A DNA stretch of 59,356 nucleotides from Cumulibacter sp047975195 (GTDB taxonomy: Bacteria; Actinomycetota; Actinomycetes; Mycobacteriales; Antricoccaceae), in assembly GCA_047975195.1 (NCBI GenBank), contig JBKEDB010000043.1, forward strand, positions 1 to 59,356. Direction: 5' to 3'. The stretch's first letter is position 1. Each line of letters starts with the position of its first letter. The position numbers and the translations under genes were made by a program. Shown here piece after piece: positions 9,103-16,407 of this stretch. A model generated the notes under the pieces. It was not told where the DNA came from. It worked only from the letters and a program-made list of their open reading frames with translations, and did not search any database.

Positions 9103-9137
9103 GATCTATAGATCCATATAGGGCCTCCGCGTATACG
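9103..9137. promoter_or_regulatory. palindromes in the divergent promoter region
   Basis: GATCTATAGATC (9103-9114) is a perfect 12-bp palindrome and CGTATACG (9130-9137) a perfect 8-bp one, the latter inside a wider CCTC...GAGG symmetry. They lie immediately before the start of the AAA ATPase gene and could be operators controlling it, the divergent EcsC-like gene, or both. Confidence 0.4.
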
Positions 9138-9147
9138 AGGGTATAGA

Positions 9148-10341
9148 TTGGTATGTGTGGATCCTGCCTACAACCCGTACACCCCTGGAGCCGGTGTTCA
9201 GCCGGCCGAGTTGGTCGGTCGCGAGTCGGAACTGGAGGCCTTCGACCGTTTGATCGCTCGCGCCAAACTGCGATACCCGGAACGTGGAATGGTGCTGTAC
9301 GGGCTCCGGGGTGTCGGCAAGACCGTGCTGCTGCGCCGGATGGAGAACATCGCTCTTAACCAGGGGTGGATGACGATCTTCCTCGAAGGCCAACCCGGGG
9401 AGAGCGGACAAGAGGCGACCCGTCGAAGACTGGGGTCCGCGATCGCGCAGGCCGCGCGTTCATACGCGCATCGCTCTAAGGCGAGTAAGTTCTTGGCCAG
9501 CATCCGCGAGGTAGTCACGTCATTCACAGTCACGATGGGCCCCGCGACCGTCACTGCCGACCTGGATTTGACGAGTCAACGTGCGGGTTCAGGGCAACTC
9601 GACCTCGACTTCGAGGAACTGGTTGAGGACGTGTGCGCGAACTTGGGCGATGGGGCAGCGTTCGTCGTCTTCGTCGACGAGTTGCAAGACCTCGATCGAG
9701 ACCTCATGGCGGCACTCGTCACTACCCAGCACCTCGCCGGGCAACGAGGTATGCCGTTCTACGTGATGGGCGCGGGATTGCCCAACCTGCCTGCCGAGCT
9801 CACCGCCGCGCGTTCCTACGCTGAACGACTCTTCGAGTACCGAGAGATCGGCCCGATCGCCCTCACCGCTGCGCGAGACGCTCTGACCGTTCCAGCGGCC
9901 CGTCACGGTGCCCGCTATGAAGAGGAAGCCATCACGACCCTGACGACCGAGGCGCAGGGATATCCGTACTTCATCCAGGAGTTCGGCAAAGCAGCATGGC
10001 TGCTAGCGCAGGACAGAACGATCACCATCGACGATGCGCATGGCGCAATCGCCGCGGGGTACGCAGAGCTCGACCGCGGGTTCTTTCCCTCCAGATGGAA
10101 CCGCGCAACGCCCACTGAGCGGCGTTACCTCGCCGCAGTCGCCAGCAGCGGCGGGCAGGTCGCGTCAACAGCTCAGCTAGTTGCCGCGCTAGGAGCCAGC
10201 AGCGCGTCGGAACTCAGCAGCACACGCGCTGACTTAATCCGCAAAGGACTCATCTTCGCCCCCGAGCACGGCCGCGTCGCGTTCACAGTGCCCGGAATGA
10301 CCGCATTCATCAGGCGACAAGAAGCACCACCCAGCCTCTGA
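9148..10341 (+). CDS. AAA ATPase, Orc1/Cdc6-STAND-like
   Basis: 397 residues from a TTG with GAGGG six bases upstream. The N-terminal NPYTPGAG and PAELVGRESELEAFDRL signature is followed by Walker A GLRGVGKT (about residues 52-59), Walker B FVVFVDELQDL (about 171-181), a sensor-1 like YVMGAGLPNLP and a conserved GYPYFIQEFGKAAW segment. A C-terminal winged helix ends the protein. This is a known actinobacterial family of standalone AAA proteins that resemble Orc1/Cdc6 or archaeal ATPase_2 proteins. Role unknown. It diverges from the minus-strand cassette and precedes the ssb operon, so it may serve element replication or the cassette as a sensor. Confidence 0.75.
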   Translation: MVCVDPAYNPYTPGAGVQPAELVGRESELEAFDRLIARAKLRYPERGMVLYGLRGVGKTVLLRRMENIALNQGWMTIFLEGQPGESGQEATRRRLGSAIAQAARSYAHRSKASKFLASIREVVTSFTVTMGPATVTADLDLTSQRAGSGQLDLDFEELVEDVCANLGDGAAFVVFVDELQDLDRDLMAALVTTQHLAGQRGMPFYVMGAGLPNLPAELTAARSYAERLFEYREIGPIALTAARDALTVPAARHGARYEEEAITTLTTEAQGYPYFIQEFGKAAWLLAQDRTITIDDAHGAIAAGYAELDRGFFPSRWNRATPTERRYLAAVASSGGQVASTAQLVAALGASSASELSSTRADLIRKGLIFAPEHGRVAFTVPGMTAFIRRQEAPPSL

Positions 10342-10435
10342 CCCCAGTGTCTCGTAAGTCTGGATGCTTGTTTCTGGCAGTCGATGGCGCGGCGTGACGC
10401 CTGATGAACGCTGCTGACAAGCCGCCGGATCAACG

Positions 10436-10494
10436 CTCGTTGCGATGACCGCTGGAATGCAAGGCGCCGCAACTGTCCAATTTTCGAGCGTCGT
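10436..10494. repeat. 59-bp repeat, copy 1
   Basis: Positions 10436-10463 are identical to 15051-15078 over 28 bp; after a variable stretch of equal length TTTTCGAGCGTCGT matches again (10481-10494 and 15096-15109). Both copies carry the codons SLR-stop at the same place in one frame, so they may be the 3' ends of two related lost transposases plus IS end. They could also be att-like sites. Confidence 0.6.
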
Positions 10495-10762
10495 TAACAC
10501 TCCGCGGCCACCGCCGCGATCGGCTTCGAGGTCGCAATCACTTCCTGGCACAACTCGTCCTTCAATTCCTGGCAGAACCTCCGACGCAATGAACTCATCC
10601 GCGTTCTTTCCCTCAGAAGACCCCGCCACCTTAAGAGTGCTCACTATCCGAGCAGTTGCTCGGCATACAACCCAACTTCGATCCGTCGGGCCAGGTCGAA
10701 ATCCCTAGACCGCCCAGACCACGTATGCGCTCTGCTCCGATAGCCCGATCATTCAACCGGTG

Positions 10763-10884
10763 CCCGGGAATGTCCAAGGGTGGCTCCTCCGAAGAACTTT
10801 TTCCTCGGCAACTCCTGCGTCGCTAACCGCCTCACAAAACTTCTTCTCCGGTGCCGCCTACGGCGCCTTGGACATTCCCGGCCC
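10763..10884. repeat. long inverted repeat, about 120 bp
   Basis: CCGGGAATGTCCAAGG at the left end (from 10764) is matched exactly in inverted orientation at the right end (to about 10881). Inner arms also pair imperfectly (GGTGGCTCC..GAAGAACTTTT against AAAACTTCTTCTCCGGTGCC). It could form a long hairpin in DNA or in the leader RNA of the ssb operon, or be a small non-autonomous element. Confidence 0.55.
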
Positions 10885-10980
10885 CCGACAGATGCGGGCC
10901 AGTTATCGGAGCAAGCGGACAGCACCGATTAGGGCTTCCACCACCGGAAGGTCTGCACACAAGCCCCAAGGAGGCACCAC

Positions 10981-11112
10981 ATGGACACCCAGAATCCGAC
11001 GACCGCGGACAACCGAGAACTACTCGCGGCGATCAGCGCATCCGACGACTTCATCGTCATCCGCGACCACGATCACCTCGTCGAAATCTTCGGCGAGAAC
11101 TCCACCAAGTAG
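10981..11112 (+). CDS. 43-residue hypothetical protein upstream of ssb
   Basis: ATG at 10981 with AAGGAGG seven bases upstream, stop at 11110-11112. The product is acidic (start MDTQNPTTADNRELL, then SASDDFIVIRDHDHLVEIFGEN). Only 19 bp separate it from the ssb start, which itself has a GGGAGG site, so the two form a short operon. No family recognised. The strong ribosome binding site and coding-like codon use argue that it is translated. Confidence 0.6.
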   Translation: MDTQNPTTADNRELLAAISASDDFIVIRDHDHLVEIFGENSTK

Positions 11113-11131
11113 CCCATAGGGAGGCCACGCC

Positions 11132-11524
11132 ATGACCACCGAAATTCGCACTATCACCGGCAACGTCGTCGCAGACCCCGAACTGAGGGTCACCCCGAAC
11201 GGCACAGCCGTCAGCAACATACGAGTCGCGGTCAACCACAGCGCCAGAACCGACCCCGGCGACTGGGTCGACGCCGGCACCGACTTCTACACCGTGCCCG
11301 TCTGGGAACGCGAAGCAGAAAACGCGGCCCGAACGCTGCGCAAAGGCACCCGTATCACCGTCACCGGGCAGGTCCACCGCCGCGCATGGCTCGACAACGA
11401 CCGAGCTGTGCAGACCCGAATGCAACTCAGACCGCTCGCACCGATTGGCGTAGCGCTCGACTTCCAGAGCGCGACCGTCACGAAGAACCAACGCGACGAC
11501 GACCAAGGAAATGACCCGCAGTAA
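11132..11524 (+). CDS. ssb: single-stranded DNA-binding protein
   Basis: 130 residues with the OB-fold pattern of bacterial SSB: TITGNVVADPELRVTPNGTAVSNIRVAVN, a DFYTVPVWEREAENAARTLRKGTRITVTGQV stretch with the usual Trp, and a short polar tail (DDDQGNDPQ). It lacks the canonical acidic DDDIPF tip needed for binding partner proteins, as is common in element-encoded copies. It is probably an accessory SSB of the mobile region, protecting single strands during conjugation or replication. The IS3-family element begins 17 bp after the stop. Confidence 0.85.
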   Translation: MTTEIRTITGNVVADPELRVTPNGTAVSNIRVAVNHSARTDPGDWVDAGTDFYTVPVWEREAENAARTLRKGTRITVTGQVHRRAWLDNDRAVQTRMQLRPLAPIGVALDFQSATVTKNQRDDDQGNDPQ

Positions 11525-11586
11525 GCACCACCCGTGGTTATGAACCGTCCTGGGTTTAGTTCCGTTCTTTGTTGGAGGTTGGAACT

Positions 11587-11901
11587 ATGCCACGTCAGTA
11601 TCCGCTGGAGTTTCGTGATCGCGCGGTCCGGCTTGTCAGTGATCAGAAAGAGCATGCCAGTAGCGAGTACGAGGCGATCCGTCAGGTCGCGACCAAGCTG
11701 GGCCTGGGCCCAGAAACAGTCCGGAGGTGGGTCCGCCGCGCTCAGGTTGATTCCGGTGAGCGGCCCGGGCTCACTAGCGAGGAGCGCGAGGAAATCAAGC
11801 GGTTGAAACGGGAGAATGCTGAGTTGCGCCGAGCGAATGAGATCCTGCGGACCGCGTCAGCGTTTTTCGCAGCGGAGCTCGACCGCCCCACGCCGAAATG
11901 A
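11587..11901 (+). CDS. IS3-family OrfA (transposase N-terminal part)
   Basis: 104 residues from ATG 11587 with GGAGG upstream. It has an HTH (QVATKLGLGPETVRRWVRRA) and a leucine-zipper-like helix (EIKRLKRENAELRRANEILRTASAFFAAELD), the standard IS3 OrfA layout. The stop at 11899-11901 overlaps the OrfB start. The frame -1 reading around the CGCCCCAC at 11885-11891 gives ELDRPHAEMIAY, the usual OrfAB junction, so a programmed -1 frameshift there would make the fusion transposase. Confidence 0.9.
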   Translation: MPRQYPLEFRDRAVRLVSDQKEHASSEYEAIRQVATKLGLGPETVRRWVRRAQVDSGERPGLTSEEREEIKRLKRENAELRRANEILRTASAFFAAELDRPTPK

Positions 11902-12506
11902 TCGCCTATATCGAGACGTATCGCGATCGGTTCGGGGTCGAGTGCATCTGTCGCGTGCTGGGCGCGACAGACGGTGGGTTCATCACTGCCCGTGGTTATC
12001 GGTCTGCCACAACACGCCCTGCCTCGGCCCGAGCGGTCCGTGACGAGCAGTTGCTGGGCGAGCTGGTACGGATCTACCGCGATAACTACTCGGTCTATGG
12101 CGTGCGCAAGATGCACGCGGCGATGCGACGGGCCGGGTGGCTGATCGGACGTGATCAGACCGCCCGGCTGATGCGCATCGCCGGAATCTGCGGGATCACG
12201 CGCGGCGCGAGTGGCAGGACTACCACCAGCGATCCGGCGCTGGAGCGTCCAGATGATCTCGTGCAGCGCAACTTCCGGCCCGCTGCACCGCGGTGTCTGT
12301 GGGTCGCGGACATCACCTACGTGCCGACCTGGTCGGGCATGGCCTACGCGGCGTTCGTGATCGATGCCTACTCGCGGCGGATCGCCGGCTGGACGGTCGC
12401 CAGCTCGATGCGGACCGAGGATCTGCCCCTGCAAGCACTCGATCAGGCGCTGTGGCGGGCCCGCGACACCTCAGATCTGGTGCATCACAGCGACCGCGGA
12501 AGCCAG

Positions 12507-14002
12507 GGTGGATTCAACTGGTCGTCGCAACACCTTGATCGTGGAGGTGTTTGCAGTGGCGACGAAGTACTGGTCTGCGAAGACGAGCGAGGTTCCGGAA
12601 GGGGCTCGACGCCAATGGCGTGCCGATCGAGCGTTACGGCCGCCGATGCGCTCGCCCGGGCGGCCTGAGCCCTCGCGGGCGGTTCAGCGGCAGTTCTGGC
12701 GGCTGATCGCGACGGGCATCAACTCGGCTGAGGCGGCGCTGAAAGTCGGCGTGTCCGTGCCAGTCGGGACACGGTGGTATCGCCACGCTGGCGGCATGCC
12801 ACCGATCGCACTGGCCGAACCCACCGGCCGCTACCTGTCCTTCGAGGAGCGCGAGGAGATCGCGCTGCTGCGCGCCAAACACGTCGGCGTGCGTGAGATC
12901 TCACGCAGGATCGGCCGTGACCCGGGAACGATCTCTCGCGAGTTGCGCCGGAACGCGGCAACGCGCAGTGGGATGCTGGAGTATCGGGCGTTGGTGGCGC
13001 AGTGGAAAGCGCAGCAGGCGGCGAAGCGCCCGAAGACGGCGAAGCTGGTGACCAACGACAGGCTGCGCGAGTACGTCCAAGAGCGTCTGGCAGGCAACGT
13101 CCGCCGACCCGACGGCGGCATCGTGGTCGGGCCGGAGCCGCCGGCATGGAAGGGGCTGAACAAGCCGCACCGGCAGGACCGGCGGTGGGCGCTGGCGTGG
13201 AGTCCGGAGCAGATCTCGCGCCGGTTGAAGGTCGACTTCCCGGATGATGAATCCATGCGCATCAGCCACGAAGCGATCTACCAGTCGCTGTTTATCCAAG
13301 GCCGCGGCGCGCTCAAACGCGAGCTCGTCACCTGCCTGCGAACCGGCCGTGCACTCCGCAGGCCACGGGCTCGAGCGCAGAACCGACCGCAAGGACACGT
13401 CACCGCGGATGTCGTGTTCTCCGAACGTCCCGCGGAGGCTGCGGACCGTGCCGTTCCCGGGCACTGGGAGGGCGACCTGATCATCGGCACCGGCCGATCT
13501 GCGATAGGCACGATCGTTGAACGAAAGAGCCGTTCAACCCTGCTCGTGCACCTGCCCCGGCTGGAAGGCTATGGCGAGACGCCACCGGTCAAGAACGGCC
13601 CCGCGCTGGGCGGCTATGGCGCCGTCGCGATGAACACCGCGCTCAAAGCGGCGATGACGAAGCTTCCCGAGCAACTCCGCAAGACGCTCACCTGGGACCG
13701 CGGAAAGGAGCTCTCCGCGCATGCCCAGTTCGTGCTCGAGACGGGCACGAAGGTATTCTTCGCCGACCCTCACTCGCCCTGGCAGCGGCCGACGAACGAG
13801 AACACCAACGGGCTGCTACGCCAGTACTTTCCGAAGGGCACCGACCTCTCACGATGGTCTGCGGAAGACCTCGAAGCGGTCGCTCTCGCGCTGAACAACA
13901 GACCCCGCAAGAGCCTCGATTGGAAGACACCCGCCGAGGTCTTCGAGGAACACCTACGCTCATTCCAACAACCCGGTGTTGCAACGACCGAATGAACTCG
14001 CC
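12507..14002. mobile_element. IS30-family insertion sequence, 1496 bp
   Basis: Left end GGTGGATTCAACTGGTCG and right end, read inverted, GGCGAGTTCATTCGGTCG align over 28 bp and both continue into GCAACACC. A 3-bp target duplication CAG flanks the element (12504-12506 and 14003-14005). The element is complete with one intact transposase gene, so it may be active. Confidence 0.9.
12556..13995 (+). CDS. IS30-family transposase
   Basis: About 479 residues from GTG 12556, which has GGAGG eight bases upstream; the longer open frame to the left is IS3 sequence. An HTH_38-type region (LSFEEREEIALLRAKHVGVREISRRIGRDPGTISRELRRN) is followed by the catalytic core: GHWEGDLIIGTG (Asp), TWDRGKELSAH (Asp) and SPWQRPTNENTNGLLRQYFPKGTDL (Glu), with the typical LNNRPRKSLDWKTPAE end. 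All three catalytic residues are present. Confidence 0.95.
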   Translation: MATKYWSAKTSEVPEGARRQWRADRALRPPMRSPGRPEPSRAVQRQFWRLIATGINSAEAALKVGVSVPVGTRWYRHAGGMPPIALAEPTGRYLSFEEREEIALLRAKHVGVREISRRIGRDPGTISRELRRNAATRSGMLEYRALVAQWKAQQAAKRPKTAKLVTNDRLREYVQERLAGNVRRPDGGIVVGPEPPAWKGLNKPHRQDRRWALAWSPEQISRRLKVDFPDDESMRISHEAIYQSLFIQGRGALKRELVTCLRTGRALRRPRARAQNRPQGHVTADVVFSERPAEAADRAVPGHWEGDLIIGTGRSAIGTIVERKSRSTLLVHLPRLEGYGETPPVKNGPALGGYGAVAMNTALKAAMTKLPEQLRKTLTWDRGKELSAHAQFVLETGTKVFFADPHSPWQRPTNENTNGLLRQYFPKGTDLSRWSAEDLEAVALALNNRPRKSLDWKTPAEVFEEHLRSFQQPGVATTE

Positions 14003-14342
14003 CAGTACCTGTCGCTGCGCTACACCGAACGACTAGCCGAAGCGGGAATCGCAGGCAGCGTCGGAAGCCGCGGTGACAGCTACGACAACGCTCTCGCCGA
14101 GAGCGTGATGGGGCTGTTCAAGACCGAACTGATCAAGCCTCGTAAACCCTGGCGCAGCATCGATGATGTCGAGATCGCGACCATGCACTGGGTCTGGTGG
14201 TTCAACACCCAGCGACTGCACGGCGAACTGGGACATCAAACCCCAATCGAGATCGAGGCAGCCTACGATCAGCGCCATGAACCAGCGAGAATCCCGCCCG
14301 GGGCCCTCGTAACCACCTAGGAACTATACCCAGGACGGTTCA

Positions 14343-14932
14343 CTTCGAGCTCGCCCTCCTCGTCGGCCGCGACCCCGCCGACCTCGATAATCCGGACGCC
14401 ATCGAAACCGCAGCACAACAGCTGCTCACTCCCGCTACCGAGTGGATCATCGTCATCGGGCTCCGAGCAGCCGCCGGACTCGACGCCGGCGAGGTCGCCG
14501 ACGAGCCCGGCGTGGCACTGCACGACCAGAACCATGCCTCGAGAGGGGACGTGGTCGTAACCCGCCGTAACGACCGGCGCCTGAGCATGGGTCGCTCGTG
14601 GGTGAAGAACGGGGATCGGTGGATCGTCACCCGCGCCCGCGAGGACGGCTCGGTCACCGTGCGGCGGGAAGGCTCGAAGTGGCGCACCACCCTCACGCTG
14701 CCGGCCGAGTACGTCGCCACCGACCTCGAGCTCGCCTACGCCACCACATCGTTCAGGTCCCAGGGCTCCACGGTGGACACCGCGCACGCGATCGTGCACT
14801 CCCCGCAGATGACCCGGGAGAGCCTGTACCCTGCGCTACTCGCCCAAGCCCGAGGAGGACATCCTCACCACGCTGGCCCGAACCGCCGGCCATGACGCCG
14901 CCGCAGCCATCGGCCATCTCACCCAGGCATGA
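14343..14932 (+). pseudogene. decayed MobF/TraA relaxase-helicase, C-terminal fragment
   Basis: Starting right at the IS3 end, the frame reads GLRAAAGLDAGEV..., GDVVVTRRNDRRLSMGRSWVKNGDRWIV, LTLPAEYVATDLELAYATTSFRSQGSTVDTAHAIV and MTRESLYPAL, the helicase III-VI part of TraA-type conjugative relaxases with the SF1 motif (YATT-RSQG-TVD). After ESLYPAL the frame is lost; a different frame then gives PEEDILTTLARTAGHDAAAAIGHL up to the stop at 14930-14932, implying a small deletion. The N-terminal relaxase is missing, presumably removed by the IS. Confidence 0.75.
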
Positions 14933-15050
14933 GATGCCACCTCCTCCGGACGGCGCCACCGCTCTACGTCACCCGGCGGCCCCGCATGGTCCTCAACGAC
15001 CGGTCCCCGCACGACGTCTTCACGACCTTGCTAGCCTCGCCGGGCCATCC

Positions 15051-15109
15051 CTCGTTGCGATGACCGCTGGAATGCAAGACGTCGCAATGGCCTACTTTTC
15101 GAGCGTCGT
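15051..15109. repeat. 59-bp repeat, copy 2
   Basis: Counterpart of 10436-10494 in the same orientation and with identical internal spacing. Just upstream, one frame reads MVLNDRSPHDVFTTLLASPGHPSLR-stop, which looks like the tail of an IS-type transposase, with the stop inside the repeat. Confidence 0.6.
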
Positions 15110-15604
15110 CGACATAGCCTCTACTTCCTTGTCCGTGAGGGTGTTTTGTTCCTTCTACTAGGGTTCGAAACGACCTCCGCATCGGCGTCCGGTACCGCAC
15201 TCGGCGACGAGAGCAGGACCCGAGATCCCTGCTCCCACGCGGAATCAAGGCGTTCCAGTCGACCGACAGTGTTCAGTTTGGGTGCCTTGGAGACCACAAT
15301 CGTGATTGGTCGGGACATGTGTCTCGGATGAGCGCGACTGATGTCGCTGATGAGAGCCCGGCCAATGGCCGGGCTGTCACCGTGTGTTGCGCCAGTAGCC
15401 GCAGGTTAATGGCCAAAATATATGTGTATGCGTGTTCGGCGTGTAGTCCGCGGTGCGCGCGGAAGAGGTCTTGGAGGGCCTCGTTCGGTCCGCCTCGAGC
15501 GACGAGGTGGTGTGGACTGCTTCGAATTTCTTGGACGGTTGGCCCGCTTAGAGTAGGCGTTACTGAAAGAGCGCAAACGCTGATGAGCGCGTCGCGTGAC
15601 GGTT

Positions 15605-15647
15605 GTCGGCGTACTACCTCAACCAGCACGTGAGGTAGTACGCCGAC
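15605..15647. repeat. perfect 17-bp stem, 9-base loop hairpin
   Basis: GTCGGCGTACTACCTCA (15605-15621) and its exact inverse complement (15631-15647) enclose ACCAGCACG. There is no T-tract on either side, so a simple intrinsic terminator is unlikely. It may be an IS or att-associated structure or a regulatory palindrome. Confidence 0.55.
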
Positions 15648-15726
15648 GCGAGTCTTCGCCCGCACCGTGCCCCGGTGACTCCGTACTGCTTCGCGATGGC
15701 CATGCCAGGTAGGCGCGGCTCAACCC

Positions 15727-16299
15727 CTACCCGGCCAAGCATTGCAGATCGGCAAAGATGCGCTCGATGTGATCAGCCAGCGGGGTGCGCCCATCCTCGC
15801 GCTGCCAGGCATCGATGGCCAGATCCAGGGCCAGCAGGGCAGCCCCGGCAATCAGCGGTGCCAGATGCTGCCGGTCGGCGGGCAAGAAGCCAACCAACGC
15901 TTCGGCGATAGCAGCACGATTGACCAGATCCGCCTTGGCGGCACCGGCAAGCAGAGCGGGCGTGGCATAGATATAGGACACCCGCCGGAGTTGAAACTTG
16001 CGCTCAGCTTGATAACGCTGCGCGAGCGTCGCAACAAAGGTATCCCGCAAGGCCCGCAGCGGCGGTTGCTGGGCGAGACGTCGGTCAAGGTCAGCCGCGA
16101 TCTCGTGGTCGGCGGCGTCCCAGAGCACCAACTGCTCCTTGGTGCCGAAATGCCGGTACACCGTTGATGGGGTCAGGCCCGCGCGCTCGGCGATCTGCTC
16201 GACCGTGACCCGGTCGAAGCCCTCTGCGAGGAAGGTGTCCAGGGCGACTCGCTGGGTCATCTCCATCGCTGACCGCCGATTGCGTTCCCGTAGCCCCAC
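15727..16299 (-). CDS. TetR-family transcriptional regulator
   Basis: 190 residues from a GTG. N-terminal HTH: VALDTFLAEGFDRVTVEQIAERAGLTPSTVYRHFGTKEQLVLW (about residues 17-60), the TetR hallmark. The C-terminal ligand domain is Ala/Leu rich. It diverges from a DUF418 membrane protein across about 108 bp that contain a near-perfect 13-bp inverted repeat and three 18-bp-spaced GAGTCAC sites. It probably represses both its own gene and the membrane protein gene. Ligand unknown. Confidence 0.9.
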   Translation of the reverse strand: MGLRERNRRSAMEMTQRVALDTFLAEGFDRVTVEQIAERAGLTPSTVYRHFGTKEQLVLWDAADHEIAADLDRRLAQQPPLRALRDTFVATLAQRYQAERKFQLRRVSYIYATPALLAGAAKADLVNRAAIAEALVGFLPADRQHLAPLIAGAALLALDLAIDAWQREDGRTPLADHIERIFADLQCLAG

Positions 16300-16331
16300 A
16301 CGGCCACAGTAGTGGGTCGGACACTAGAAAA

Positions 16332-16393
16332 CAAGTGACTTGCAAAATGCGAGTCACTTGCTTTATCGGAGTCACTTGCTTTATGGGAGTCAC
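16332..16393. promoter_or_regulatory. TetR-type operator array
   Basis: CAAGTGACTTGCA (16332-16344) and TGCGAGTCACTTG (16348-16360) form a 13-bp inverted repeat with one mismatch and a 3-bp spacer. GAGTCAC then recurs at 16351, 16369 and 16387, exactly every 18 bp, the first two units running GAGTCACTTGCTTTAT. It sits between the divergent TetR and DUF418 genes. Confidence 0.65.
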
Positions 16394-16407
16394 AATCATA
16401 TTCTTGC

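Larger units (their letters stand above)
10342..10980. other. long non-coding stretch before the ssb operon
   Basis: 639 bp with no supported gene. It holds the 59-bp repeat copy 1 and a long inverted repeat (10763-10884), then a stretch leading to a strong AAGGAGG site for the 43-residue gene. Confidence 0.4.
11898..14320 (+). pseudogene. IS3-family OrfB (DDE transposase) split by the IS30-family insertion
   Basis: The first part (11898-12506) encodes YSVYGVRKMHAAMRRAGW, WVADITYVPTW with the first catalytic Asp, and HHSDRGSQ with the second. The second part (14006-14320) continues YLSLRYTERLAEAGIAGSVGSRGDSYDNALAES with the catalytic Glu and FNTQRLHGELGHQTPIE. Joining codon CAG (12504-12506) to TAC (14006) restores the exact family consensus. 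The insertion therefore separates DD from E and inactivates this copy. Confidence 0.9.
11541..14342. mobile_element. IS3-family insertion sequence, interrupted by an IS30-family element
   Basis: Terminal inverted repeats TGAACCGTCCTGGGT(T/A)TAGTTCC (left from 11541, right ending 14342) begin with TG and end with CA as in IS3-family elements. Removing the nested element leaves about 1.3 kb, a normal IS3 length. The flanks (...GTGGTTA and CTTCGAG...) show no target duplication, which suggests the element has since mediated a deletion or recombination between ssb and the relaxase remnant. Confidence 0.85.
14933..15726. other. non-coding junction between accessory and chromosomal-type DNA
   Basis: No gene is supported with confidence. 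A 65-residue minus frame (15121-15318, MSRPITIVVSKAPKLN...) is the most protein-like but has no recognised family. The stretch carries 59-bp repeat copy 2, an AT-rich patch near 15410-15430 and a perfect 17-bp hairpin at 15605-15647. Confidence 0.35.

Noticed and set aside
15273..15665. 130-residue minus frame and 104-residue plus frame in the junction region
   Set aside because: They overlap each other and the perfect hairpin, and neither resembles a known protein.
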